Source: Lycium barbarum (taxonomy: Eukaryota > Streptophyta > Magnoliopsida > Solanales > Solanaceae). Taken from it: 64,000 nt of DNA. The stretch lies in contig NC_083339.1 of NCBI RefSeq assembly GCF_019175385.1, forward strand, positions 110,531,601 to 110,595,600. Reading direction: 5' to 3'. Position numbers and translations under genes: made by a program. The notes beneath the pieces were generated by a model. The model did no database searches and was not told where the DNA came from. It saw only the letters and a list, made by a program, of their open reading frames with translations. Below are positions 48,356 through 61,300 of the stretch, piece by piece; position 1 is the first letter of the stretch, and each line of letters begins with the position of its first letter.

Positions 48356-49434
48356 TAGAAAAAAATATCCTTATGTTTAATAATATAGGGTCTAAAGTAG
48401 TATTATTAGGTCATTTTCCCTTGTATTTAATGGAGGTCTTACGTGTATTTATTTACATTAAGATTTAAATATTTATTTCATCTTAATAAGACTTAATTAT
48501 TAAGATCTTGAATAAAGTAGTATCATTAAAATGTATTTTTATGCGGATAATTTTCACAACCATTCTGTCCAGAACCAACAACCACTATCATTAACCACCT
48601 CTGTGCACAATCATCACAACCACTATCAACCATCATTCTCTGTCGTCAACCACCGGCTACCACCACCAACCATCTCTGCCATCACAACTATAGGGAACCA
48701 CCATTGTTGGTTGAAGAATAAGACACTTAAATTGGAACGAAGAGTAATATTTAATTGAAGAATACATTTATTATGTTTAAATATAAATAAATTATGCACA
48801 TTCTTAGGTTGAAAAACAACTAATCTTAATTATTCAGTGTTTAGATAAAAAAAAATAATATTTAGATTTAGATTTCTTAATCCTAACCATAATCCCTACT
48901 TGCCCCTTTTCCATTAGACGTAATTGAGTGTTTGACCGACCAGTTTATAAGTCATTTTGTGTTTAAAATAAACCTAAAAAAATAAATTAACCCGTTTGAC
49001 TTAACTTAAAAAAAGCAGCACATCCAAACAGGCTCTGAATTGGATTGAAGACAAGATTATTCCGTTAAACTATTGAGTATGCAAAGACTCTGATTTCATT
49101 AAGATGTCGTAAAGAAAAGACTGATGTACAGTAAATTTTCAGAAGCAGAAAATTGAGATACATTTTATGCCGTGTCAGCAAAAAGTAGTAAGGGGTGGCA
49201 AGAAAGAGGAGATCTAGCACGTTTATTGATTTTTCTTTCTTGTCAACTTCATAAACCCCTCTTCCACTCTGCTCTCTTTCAACATTCATTAATTCACTTT
49301 CTTTCCCTACAAATTAACGCCTAGTTCTTACCTCTCTTTAATTTTCTCTCTCTCTCTCTCTCTCTCTCTCTAGTTGTTGATATTTCCAAAGCCGCCACCT
49401 TTAGCACTCTGATTTCACCGTTGACAATATCAGT
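48356..49434 (+). other. 5' flank of fructokinase copy B
   Basis: Matches the region upstream of copy A. The leader contains a (CT)n run at about 49345-49371, longer than in copy A (about 41944-41961). It also has about 60 extra bases (about 49276-49337) not found in copy A. Copy B lacks about 290 bp present upstream of copy A. The open frame at 48531-48758 is also present in unit A but is low-complexity His/Asn/Pro sequence. Confidence 0.6.
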
Positions 49435-52400
49435 ATGGCTCAAGAATCCATTTCGGGTTAGTATACATGTACAAATAATGAATGTATGATTTGTCTTTTA
49501 GAATTTTGGTTTTAGTATTCAGGGTACTTGTTTATATATTCGATCTTTGTTGTTTAATCATGATGGTTACTTTTTTGTTTTTTGTTTTTTGGTAATGATT
49601 ATTAAGGAAGCATCATACTTTACAGCAAACTTAGTCCTTCTTTCTTTACACTGTAATTCTAGTTGATCTGAGGGCCTTTTAAATAAATTATTGATTTGGA
49701 CGAGTTTCCTATCTTCCTAATGGGTCATATTGCTCTTAAAGTGTGTTGTTTTAAATTAATTTGTGTATCTTGGAATTAAGTCCTGTTAATTCAGGTATTC
49801 ACAATATTGGAAGCTTTTTGGTAAAAAGAAAAGGCTTTCTGTTTGATCTAATTCTGAACTACTCGATATAGTTTGTATAAACAAATGATGAATGTATGAT
49901 TTTTCTGTTTTTTTTTTTTTCAGAAATTTGGTTTTTAGTAGCTTATTTTTTTCAGGGTTCTACACTATCTTGAATCTTGTTTTCGATATTTGATCTTGAT
50001 GGTAACTTTCTCGGGTTGTTGTTGTAATGATTATTATGGAACTATCATACTTTACACAAGAGTTAGTGTTTCTTTCTATACACGGTAATTGTAGTTGATC
50101 TGTGTGGCTTTTTACTTGCTTCTTCACCTCTTCTTTTAGATAAATTTTAGATTTGAACGAGTTTCCTATCTTGCTATTAAGAAATCGTGACAATGAATAT
50201 TGGTGAAACGGGTCATATTGCGGTAGTAGATTCTTTTTTGTTTGCGGTTCTCTTCAAGTGTTTCTTTTTAAGTTTAAGTATGAATCTTGGAATTTTGGAA
50301 TTAAGTCCTGTTTGGAAGCTTTCTGGTAAAACGAAAGAAAAACAATTTCTGGTTGATCTAATTCTGAACTACTCCATATTGTTCATGAATAGTAGGATTC
50401 ATTAGCCACAGTTTGTTAATACACACTCAAAGTGAAAGCTGCCACCTACCTGTCTTGAATGGAATTAGTAATTATTTGTAAGCGGGTGGGGCTTAACAAG
50501 GAAAGTAAATTATGGGTCTATTTTTTATTTAAAAATAAAAGATTTAGTGCTTTTAATTTAGAAGCTGCCATTATTTGATTTGCTTCAAGATAATTTGATC
50601 ATTTTGCTGTATGCTCCGTTGACAACAGAATTTGGATGTTTGCAGGCAATTTGAAAGACCTTTCTTTGAACAGTAATGATATGGCAACAAATAAGTCTAA
50701 TTTAGTTGTTTGCTTTGGAGAGATGCTAATTGACTTCATCCCAACTGTCGGTGGAGTTTCACTTGCGGAAGCTCCTGCCTTTGAAAAAGCTCCCGGTGGT
50801 GCACCTGCTAATGTTGCTGTGTGCATCTCCAAGTTGGGGGGTTCATCTGCTTTTATTGGAAAGGTACAATTTTTTTCCTGTTGTTTTCATTATATGCAGT
50901 AATGTTTAATCTAACTTTTTTATAATGTTCTAAAAATACACGACTGATTCTGGAATACAAATTTGTCGTAACAGAGGGTACCTACTTTGGATTGTAGAAG
51001 CTGTCCATGTGCTTTTTCTTAGCGTACGCGGAGCAAGAACTCTTTGATTTCCTGGTGCTTAAATATTTACAATAACCATGCAGTACAATTGTAATGTATA
51101 ATGTATAGCATGAGTGCGACGTTGCTTCTTCATGTACTTGTATACTTAATTATAACTCAAATCCATAATTGTCTTTCAATTGTTGAATTTCAGTGATCAC
51201 GCCTAAAAATGCAGGTTTGCTCACTCTGAAATAGAAAACTGAAAACAGATTCCTTGTTAGTATTTTATGCAAATCGTTATCCTAAGTTCTTTTTTTTTTT
51301 GGTTGTTTTCTAAAGAAATAGGAATTCATAAAAGAAAAAGTTTGACTCACTATTTTCTATTGTTGAGAATGTTAAGAATTATTACCATTCTTATATAAAA
51401 AATGTTTAAATCGCTAGTACTGCTTTCTGTGAGTGGATAAATGTGTAAATGATCTTTCATACCATGGGATAGGCTAGTGTACAGTCTGCTTGAACATGCA
51501 GAGAACAGATTGTGCAGTCTATTGGTGTCATCATGCTTTATGTTTATATTTCCATCCAACTAGTTTTCAGGGGAGAAGTTAGGACAGTGCTTGCATTATT
51601 ATTTATATGTGTTGAGCTTCTGTATATGTTGTTCATTAATCAATACAATGAATTTTGGATGGAGAATTTTATTTCTTCAAGGCCCTGCAGTGGATCCGCT
51701 TAGTCATGTTATATACTTATTTTGTTTTGCTTGTTCAGCTTACGGACTGAACTTTTTGTCGTTGCTTCTGTACTGATTGCATTATTCTTAATTGAAACCT
51801 TTGTGCTAAGCCTTAATTGGCGATGACTTTAAGAGCTGTGCATTTTTAATTAGGTCGGTGAGGATGATTTCGGCCGTTTGTTGGCTGACATTTTGAAGCA
51901 ACACAATGTTGACAATTCTGGCTTACGGTTCGACCATGACGCAAGGACTGCACTGGCATTTGTTACACTCACAGCTGAAGGTGAGCGGGAATTTGTGTTC
52001 TTCCGCAATCCTAGTGCTGATATGCTTCTTCGGGAGTCAGAACTCAACATAGATCTAATTAAAAAGGTATAAATTCCTTCTTATTGCTTCTATGCACAGA
52101 CGTGTTTTCCATTCAGCTTCAATGCAATATTTCAGAAAAGGCATATTAATCATGTCCAGGCCACCATCTTCCATTATGGCTCGATTAGTTTGATCGACGA
52201 ACCCTGTAGGTCAACACAACTTGCTGCAATGGACATTGCCAAAAGATCAGGTAGCATACTCTCGTATGATCCGAACCTGAGATTGCCTTTATGGCCTTCA
52301 GAAGATGCTGCCCGAAGTGGAATAATGAGTGTATGGAACCTAGCTGAGATTATTAAGGTATGACTTCTTCACAACTCACAAGTGCATCCATCATCTGCTA

Positions 52401-53803
52401 AGTTCTGTTTGGCAATGACATTCTGTATTTTTAAAAGTGCAGGTAAGTGAGGATGAAATTTCGTTCTTGACTGGAGGTGATGATCCAAATGATGATGAGG
52501 TAGTGTTGAAGAGACTTTTCCATCCTAATCTGAAGCTTTTGCTTGTAACTGAAGGTTCAGCTGGTTGCAGATATTACACCAAGGTATTTTTATCCTATTT
52601 TATTCTCACATTTTCTTTAATTTTGCATGAAAATAAGCATATAATGCTTTGAAAATTTTACTACACACGGCTAACATCTTTTGTTTTTGCTGAAGATGAA
52701 AATATCTCAGCCACCCAGGCAGTAAAGTTTGACCAAATAGAACGAGTAGAATTTTTATGTTATGTATATTTATCATAATAGAGAATTTTATGTTATGTAT
52801 GCAGTGCATTTTGTACTTATATGTTACTGTTTGTGAAGTTACATGCATGAACTTCTGAGCTTTTGTTGTCTTAGTAACTTTTATTTGCTTGTGGATGCTG
52901 ACTCAATTGATGCAGGAATTCAAGGGAAGAGTAAATTCACTTAAAGTGAAAGTTGTTGATACAACTGGTGCTGGTGATGCATTTGTCGGTGGAATTCTAA
53001 AGTGTCTAGCTTCTGATTCTGATCTTTATCAGGTGCGTGAATTTGGATATGAGCAAAAAAGTCATGCACAATCAAGATTTTTCTCTCTCTTATCAAACTT
53101 TCTTCCCCGCATTAATCCTGGTTTTCTATTTGGCAATGTTATGATAGGTAAAGAATTATGTTCTTTCCAAGTCCTATTGTGAAATCTTCCCCCAATTGCC
53201 TTCTTTTTTCCTTTTCCCCAATTCTAGAGTCTATTTACATATTTCCAAATAGGGAGAATGTGCAATTTTAACTGTGTCCTCTGCCTGAGAGGGCAAAAGC
53301 TTGAGGCACTACCAATTTGTCAATTCAGTGCTTTCAATAGTAATTTGATTGATGGGTAATTTATTCGCTCATAGTTTGATGGTACACTCAGCAAGTAAAG
53401 ATAGTTTTTGCTTTCACCGGTTTAATTGGTCTTTCTGAAGATTCGTTTTGCCTTTCACCAGTGTAAATGGTCTTTCTCTGACAGTCTGATTATATCCTTG
53501 TACTGGGAACTTCTTGTCATTAGTATTTATTTCTATGAGCATGTCCTAGGACGTGGAATGCCGTGCGTGATTGATTCATTGCTTCACCTGCATTTTAGTC
53601 GATTTCATTTATTGAACATCTAGCTCCTAACTTTAGAAATCCTTTTTTTTTTCTTTTATTCTTGGCAGGATGAGAAGCGGTTAAGGGACGCTATCTTTTT
53701 CGCTAATGTTTGTGCTGCCCTGACAGTTACAGGAAGAGGTGGAATTCCTGCTCTTCCTACACAAGATGCAGTTCAACGGAAACTCTCCGAGGTCACTGCA
53801 TAA
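49435..53803 (+). CDS. Fructokinase, copy B
   Basis: Same reaction and layout as copy A. Exons: 49435-49456, 50646-50863, 51854-52066, 52160-52357, 52443-52583, 52916-53032 and 53669-53803. Each is exactly as long as its partner in copy A, and they join to 347 residues. GGAPANVA (58-65) and DTTGAGDAF (279-287, Asp285) are unchanged. At residues 115, 118 and 322 copy B has the residues I recall as usual in plant fructokinases (A, T, T), while copy A differs. At 241 copy B has R where K is usual. No stop, frameshift or splice-site loss was found, so both copies look functional. Introns are close to identical with copy A, which makes the duplication recent. Confidence 0.95.
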
Positions 53804-54428
53804 GAAGGCAGAACAAGTTTTGTTCTCATCATATGTTGTATCTGCATTATTCTAGATTTATTATCTTCACAATGGACGATTCATTTTCCTTTTCGTCTCT
53901 GGTATCTGCTGGTTAGTTCCTCTCTTTGGAAAGAACTTGCAGCCAAAGAGACATTCAAGAGATACAAGAAAAATAGCGTAGCGTCTTCTGTCAATCATAT
54001 ACAAGCTTTGATGTCTGCGGTACATCTGATCCTTGTTACGGATCCATCAGATCATGGTATACTGAGGATATTAAAACAGCCAGGATAGAGAAGATTACTG
54101 TTGGTTTTTGACATTAACTGCGTGTAAAGGTAAAAAAACAAAGAATGACTATCCATCTTTTGTTGCTGTTATCCAAAATAATGGTACCACTGTACCAATG
54201 TCATTTATTTCCTTTTCAAGAGGCTTTCTTTTGTTTCCTTTAAAGTGTCTTATTTGAAGCTGACTTCATGAGAGGGAAACTCTGTTGAATTGTGATAACG
54301 TCCTTTAAAGGAACCTGATTAAGGGTAGCAAGTTAGCTACAGTATCCAAGGCGACTCTTAAAGCATGGGGTTTCACTACTTTGCATTATTTGATCCTTAT
54401 TTCACTTCATTGAATAAAAACAAAATAA
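53804..54428 (+). other. 3' flank of fructokinase copy B
   Basis: The counterpart of 46420-47057, with only scattered single-base differences. An AATAAA-type signal lies near 54414. Confidence 0.6.
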
Positions 54429-54810
54429 GAGCCCGTTTGGATTGGCTTACAAACCAGCTTATAAGTCATTTTTAATTTTTTTGGGGTGTTTGGCAAAACA
54501 GAAAAACGCTTAAAATAAGCCAAACAACAAGTTGGGGAACCCTGATTTTTTCTTTTCGGCTTAAAAGTTATTTTGGTTTAACCAACGATTTTATTCTTTT
54601 ATGCCTTATACATCTTTCTAATTCCAATATTACCCTCGTTGCTAAAAACCCTAACCTATCATCTTTCTCTTTCAATAACTTATTTTCAAGTTAACATTTT
54701 TATCTAAATACGTAACTGTTTATTTATAAAATAACTTTCAGCACTTAAAAAGTCCGCACTTATGCTTAAAAATCACTTTTTTTTTTTTTCCGGTTAATCC
54801 AAACGGGCTC
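54429..54810. mobile_element. hAT-type MITE
   Basis: 382 bp with inverted ends GAGCCCGTTTGGATT (left) and AATCCAAACGGGCTC (right). Flanking 8-bp words CAAAATAA and TAAATGAA are similar but not equal. It has no coding capacity. It sits exactly at the end of the duplicated unit. Confidence 0.8.
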
Positions 54811-55363
54811 TAAATGAAGATTACGAATGAACAATTGGACAGTTTCGTTGACAAAGAAAGAAAAGTAAAAACGAAGAAGCTATTGGACAGTTTCCCCTTT
54901 AGTTTAGTTCAATTAAATTCTCAGCATTCGGTGGGTATGATTCCAACCTATCTTGTGCTCAACTAAAAAAAAGAAGTGTTACACAGATAGTGTTTTAGAC
55001 TTATCATGTTATCTAATAGTCAACCGCATGTGGTAAAATTTGGAAACTTATTTAAGAGTCAACCGCATGTGGTAAAATTTGCTACCAGCATCCCTTAATA
55101 TATGTAACTATTCATTATTGTAAAATCATTTGATAATGACATCCTTTTAAACTTGTACTCAACGGTTGCTGAATAGGGAAATTATCAAAAATGATGCTAA
55201 AATTGTTACTCCTCCTTTTTGTGCTCAACAATCCCCCAACTAAACACTAAATCGGATCACAAACTTGGCCAAGGCCAAGGACATGTGCAACTAATTTCCA
55301 TCTAAAGCAATTCAGCAAAAGGCCAAGTCTTTTGGTTAATACTGAAATTAGAGTGTTGTATCG
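54811..55363 (+). other. Upstream region of the coiled-coil gene
   Basis: No coding sequence. A 39-bp period direct repeat (AGTCAACCGCATGTGGTAAA at about 55018 and 55057) lies about 300 bp before the ATG. I could not pick out a convincing TATA box. Confidence 0.5.
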
Positions 55364-58300
55364 ATGGCTACCGACGCAAATTCAGATCAAAATACCACAG
55401 CCAAAAGTGTGCTGGTACCGGAGATTGGGCCAGATGGCATTGCTAGAGAATCACCTGTCATTGCTTACACCGAGAAGGTCAGTCTCTAATTTATACACTT
55501 AATAATGTGTGCTTGCTTTCAATAAATTAATTACACTACACACATTGTTGATTGTTGCAACGTTTGTTTCCAGATAATTATGGAAGAGCAACTTCAATTA
55601 AGAAAGTAAGTTGACTTCTTACTTCTACTCTTATGGATCTTATCTACAACTTCAGTTATGCGTTTAAATGTTACTCCCTCCGTCTCAATTTATGTGAATG
55701 TGTTTTGACTGAGCACTGAGATTAAGGGAGACTTTTGAATCTTGTGGTCTGAAATAAGCTATAAATATTTGTGTGACTATAAATCATTTCAGTAAGGGTA
55801 AAATGAGAAGTTTAAAGTTAAATTGTTAATAAATATAGAAATGTGTTATTCTTCTGGACTGACTAAAAAGGAAAGTGTGTTACTGGGATGGAGGGAATAC
55901 CCAGTTATCTTTGTCAGAATAAGTTAGTGGTGTTTCTTATTCATCACTCCCCATGAGTGAATACTAATCAATGTTAAAAGTTTATTAAGGATTGTTAGTT
56001 AACGAATCTGAAGTAACCAGTATCACTCGGTGGAAACTACTAATGTAGATTTGAAAGTGATTATGGTGATAAAATATGAAAAGGAAAACATATAAACAAA
56101 ATTGAAAAATTATATTGGAACAGGCTAGTGTGTAAAGCTCATCTATGGCTAATAAACTTATGTACAAACATGATCCAAAATCTTCTTTCTCAAAGAGAAT
56201 TTTAATTAAGGAGCATTAAGAAAAGAATGACACTAAAAATCAATTGCATATAGTTTCAACAAATTGGAAACCGTGAAATAGCATTTCCTTCATTATCCCA
56301 AATGAGAACATCATGATAGGATGGAGAGATCTGCAAATTATTGTTTCCATGCACAGGAAAGCTCTTGTATTCCGGGAAATCCCTGTCTCGAATGTTTTGC
56401 ATGTTTTTAATCCATGATCTTAGTTCCTTCTATCAAGTGAATACGTTGTCAGCGGTATTTGATTTAGGGCAGAATGTCTGAATAGGGTAAAAACTTACCC
56501 ACACCGGGTGTTTACAACAAATCAATGGATGTATGCCATGTGTATGATTATACACAATTATCACTTAACCATGGTTAATTAATGTATATATTTACTTCAT
56601 TAAATCACTTAACTATGGTAAGTTGCACTAGTTTGGTGTAAACACCCGGTGCGGGTAAGTATTTACCAATAGAATAGGGACCTGAGATTCTGTGGAAGTC
56701 TTGGAAGCGTATATTTGCTTGTAATGATCATTTATCACCAGCATTGATGTTCTTTTCACATCAGATATGCTCCCTAAGTTTTCGATGCATAATGATTTTG
56801 CTCTTCCTGGTATATCCTGTCAGATATATTGATGAAAATTACTCCAAGATCCGTGATGTTGAGAAGGAACTGGCAAACCTGACAATGGAGATGAAACTTA
56901 CAGCTGGGCCTAAGAAAGCAGGTCTGTGCCTTCTATGCTACTTATTTGTGGATAAGTATCTTATAATTATATAGCTGATTTATGAACTTGCCCGTATCCT
57001 TCAGCACTTGAACACATGAGAAAGAAAATAGAAATGTCAACAGAGAAAATCCGTATTGCTAAGCTGAAGGAAGAACAAGCACGAAAGGTTTGTCTCTTCC
57101 CTTTCTGTTCTTTTGGTTTTATAATTATTTATCTATTTAAATAATACTAATTGAATCTTTACTTCTCCTTTTTCATATTCGACACTCAAAAGCACTTTTT
57201 AGATATATTAACCAAACACAATCTGTTTCCCTAATACTAAAAGAAGCGCTTCTTAAATGATAGCCAAACACAAATTCTACTCTTCCAAAACTCCATTTGA
57301 GAAGAAGTCATTTCAAGATAAGCATGTATTCGATGCTTTGCCAAACAAGCCTGGAGTTGGATTGTATGAAAAGTGATTTTTGGTTTTGAAAAGTGTTACT
57401 AGTGCCGAGTTTTCGTGTTCCTTTTCGTGATAAGTCTGGGAAGAAGCAAAAGAATGCCTGGCATGTTTAAGTTACTTGCATTTTAGTCCTTTCCTTTTCA
57501 AGCTTGCATTTTAATCAAAAGTGCCTTTTGGTTTCTAAAAGCTTTATTAGTGCCGGATTCTTATCTGTTTCCCTAAAAGGTCGGGGAAGGAGCAAGATGG
57601 TGCTTTAACATGCTAATTATCTCCACTTTCCTCTTTTCTTCTATAACTGGCAAAACCTGAAACTTCTGGTTGTCTTGAGTGCTTCCTTCCACATTCTGCT
57701 AATGCTTAACGAAATGACAACTTCTAAAATAGGCTAAACCGCTGAAGCACTATACTAACTAAAGTTTCTCCTTATCAGAAAAAAAGAAGAAAAAAACTAA
57801 AGTTTCTAAACATATTGCCAGTAAGAGGCACAGAAGGCCTTTGACTAAGAACCAAATTGATTTCATCAAAGGTTTCATTTCTATTATAATGTAATGATTT
57901 CGCCAATAGCCATGCTCAGGCATGTTGTTGGGCTTTAAAACATAGTAAGTTGCTCTTTGATACTGACTATGTGCTTGATGGCTTGGGTGCTGAAGGAGAA
58001 GGACTGTTGAGGTAAATTAGAGTGGCTTCTATATATTGCCACAGATGTAAACAATGCAACAGAGGAAAGATATTTAGTTGTTCAACAATCTGTTTTAGAA
58101 TGGTGAAAGCATGAAATGAGAAGGTGAACGAAACAACAATTCTCTAATGAGGGCTTTTAAATCTTTTGTTAAATTGTTAAAGGCACTTAGCTTTGGAAAG
58201 CTACTATTCCTCTCTTCCATTTCATATGACACAGTTATTACTGGGGATCAAACAGCTTTACATGTTTTTAGTTCAACTCTTACCAACTTTATGTAGTTTT

Positions 58301-61300
58301 TGGATGTGTACATTTTTGCTAAACAGAATGAATGTTCCAACTGAGACCAAACTACTGAATGGATTGACTCTCATACTTCAAACCCTACAATTGGAGTAAT
58401 AGAAAAATTACAGGATTTCAGCAGGTTGTTGTCGAAACTTCTTTGTTTCTTTTTTGGTAGCCTTGCAAGATCTTTGTTTCTCCGAAAGAGGTCAGCATAA
58501 CCTTACCGACAGTGGTTCCCTCCTTAAAGGCCAGATGCTTAATGAATCTATTTTTACGATGTAATCTCAAAGCTTTAAATTATGTAGTTGAGCTTTTGGA
58601 TACCGTCAACGACTTAAGTTTTGGATAGAAGCTTCCTTCTGTAACCCTTTGCATCTTCTGGATGCATTTTTTGTAAGTGAAATTCTTACTATAGAATTTG
58701 TCTATAGCACATGCCAGATGCCCTCCACCATAAGTAGTATTGATGTATTATCTCTGCATGTACTTGATACCAACCTCATGGGATGAGCTCGTGGTTTGCA
58801 AAAGTGTACTCATAATGAAAGAGACAAATAGTGATATCATCCATCTGCTTTTCCTCTTGTTTATTGCACATCTCGGAGGAACCTCTCACCATCACTGTCA
58901 ATTGCTGACCAATTTCTAACTCGTTGAAAGAATACTACAACAACATCTGTGCCTCAATGGAAAGCAAGTTGTGGTCGGCTATATGAATCCTCATCGACCA
59001 CGGCGCTCCGTTTTGTCACGACCCAAATTACCAAGTCGTGATGGCACTAGTCCCACATTACTAGTAAGCCCACACAAACCATTAACAGCCCAAAATATAA
59101 GGAAATACTAAAAGCAGAATTAAATCATGCAAGTCAATTTCAAGTCTTAGCAATCTTAAATAGAAATACTTAGAAGTTACCAAACACAAGGACTTCTAAA
59201 GAGTAAACTGTCGTCTCAAATACAAAAGTGAAACTGTTCGAAAAGAAGAAAGACAAGAAATGAAGGATAGGAAAGAGTCTGGAGCCATCCAGAATCATGG
59301 TGTTCATCTCGATCTCTCAGCGAGGCTCTAGCGGGCAGCCTGATAGTCACGAGCTCTACTGGTACTGGGGATCGAATCTGCATACAAAAAGGTGCAGCAA
59401 GTGTAGCGTGAGTACAATAAACAACGGGTACTCAGCAGCATCGTCGACCGACCCTTTCCGAAACGGAGATGAGGTTTGGTTCACGATACCACAACCATAC
59501 TAGTCTGCCATTAGTCCATAATACAAGATAATCATATTAACAGCTACACCCACATAACAAATAGATTTCAAGCTAAGATAAGATAAGTCAGATACCAATA
59601 ATCACAACAACAGTATAAAGTGTGGATGGATGAGATGCAAATGCAATGCAATGCAAGGCCTGTTTCCACTTCTCCATATACATGCGTTCGAATGTCAACG
59701 AATCGTGACCCATGAGGGGCTCATGAGGCCTATATATCACCGCTCCGGTAAATCCTCGGATCACGGTCTCATCATATCATATCTCAATAACCTGTCACTT
59801 AGCCTGTCGGACCCATTGTCAACGAAACGCGCTAAAGCATTATCACTCGTCCGGGACAAGATCTCATCAGACTCACAATCATATCCTTAAATCGTATGCA
59901 TGAATACATATAAAGTATGAATATGGCATACATCAAATCAGAACAAGCATATAAGCATGAAATCCATCATTATGTTCTCAATATCATAAAGTCTTCACCT
60001 TTTACTTCCATTTCATTTCAACGAGGATATATGAGTGATATGCATACAAACAGACAAGACATGCAATAGTAATAAGAGACATAAAGTACGGGCATCGGAC
60101 CCAATCACAGATTGTCCAAAGCATGGCATTCAGACCAACTATACAATTGAAATTGCGCAAATACCCATAACATGATGACCAGTATCCGATACTGGTGCTC
60201 GTCACCTCACGAGTATCGGAACCCCCTTAATTATCCCATAACCCTCTTATTAGATTTATTTTAGCCAACTATACGTTAAAGAAACAGTGCAAGGTCTCAA
60301 CTTGCCTAGAATGCCGATTATTGAATCACAATGCCCTCTTGCCAAGCTAAACAATCTCCGAACGATCAAAGTCTAGTCAAATGGGGATTATATGTTAGAA
60401 TACGAGTCTATCAACACCCTTTTTTTTTCCTTCTAAAAAAAAATTAAGCCTTAAAATTAGGATTCAGACCCCAAGAGGGCAAAACAGTAAATTGAGCCTA
60501 GAATCATGATCCTCATGCTTTATATAACTCATATACCAAAAATCATCCATAAATAATTACGAATTCATGCTCAATTATCAAAATCCCTAATTCTCAACTT
60601 GGGTTCCAAAACCCCTTTCAATTTACCTCTTTAATTCAACATCCTAAGCATGGGCTTTGATTCTAATCATGGAAATAATCATAAAATCGAGGACTTACCG
60701 ACAGATTCTTCCTTGAAATCTCTCCAATTCTCCTTCAAAAACGTTCTCAGCTCAAGGGTTTTAGAATGGAAAAAGCCTAAGGAAAGAAGACACTAAAACC
60801 ACAATCTGTTCAGCGATTCGCGCACCTGCGCACTCAAGCTCGCACCAGCGAACACGCATCGGCGGACAATTCCTCGCCGAGGCGGAACCCTTACAAAATA
60901 TCTCAGGCTCGCTGCTGTGGAATTCCCTTCGCAGCGGCGACCTTGCTTCCGCAGGAGAATCTTCGCAGAAGCGAACCAAGGCTAAATCACCAGAGTCTCG
61001 CTCCTACGGAACTCCCCTCGCTTGAGCGCGTCCGCAGGAGCGGGACCACTCAAGCGCCTGCGCGTACACCAGAACCAGCAAAATTTGGTTTTTGACTCTC
61101 ACAACCCAAAATCCCGACTCTCCCAGAACCTCCCCGATACAAACAAAATATGTAGACACATGTAAAAATGCGCTACGAACTCACTCGCGCACTCGGAATT
61201 TTCAAAAGAGGTCTCGGTGGCCAAGTCAACCCCAAAGGGCAAAAACTCACTTTCCAACCAAATGACCAAAATGCCCTCAAGGCCCGTGAAAATTAAACCA

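Larger units (their letters stand above)
47058..54428 (+). repeat. Tandem segmental duplication, unit B
   Basis: Second copy of 40160-47057, in the same orientation and directly adjacent. It contains fructokinase copy B and the 811-bp Mutator-like insertion. Its right end coincides with the edge of a hAT-type MITE at 54429. Confidence 0.9.
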
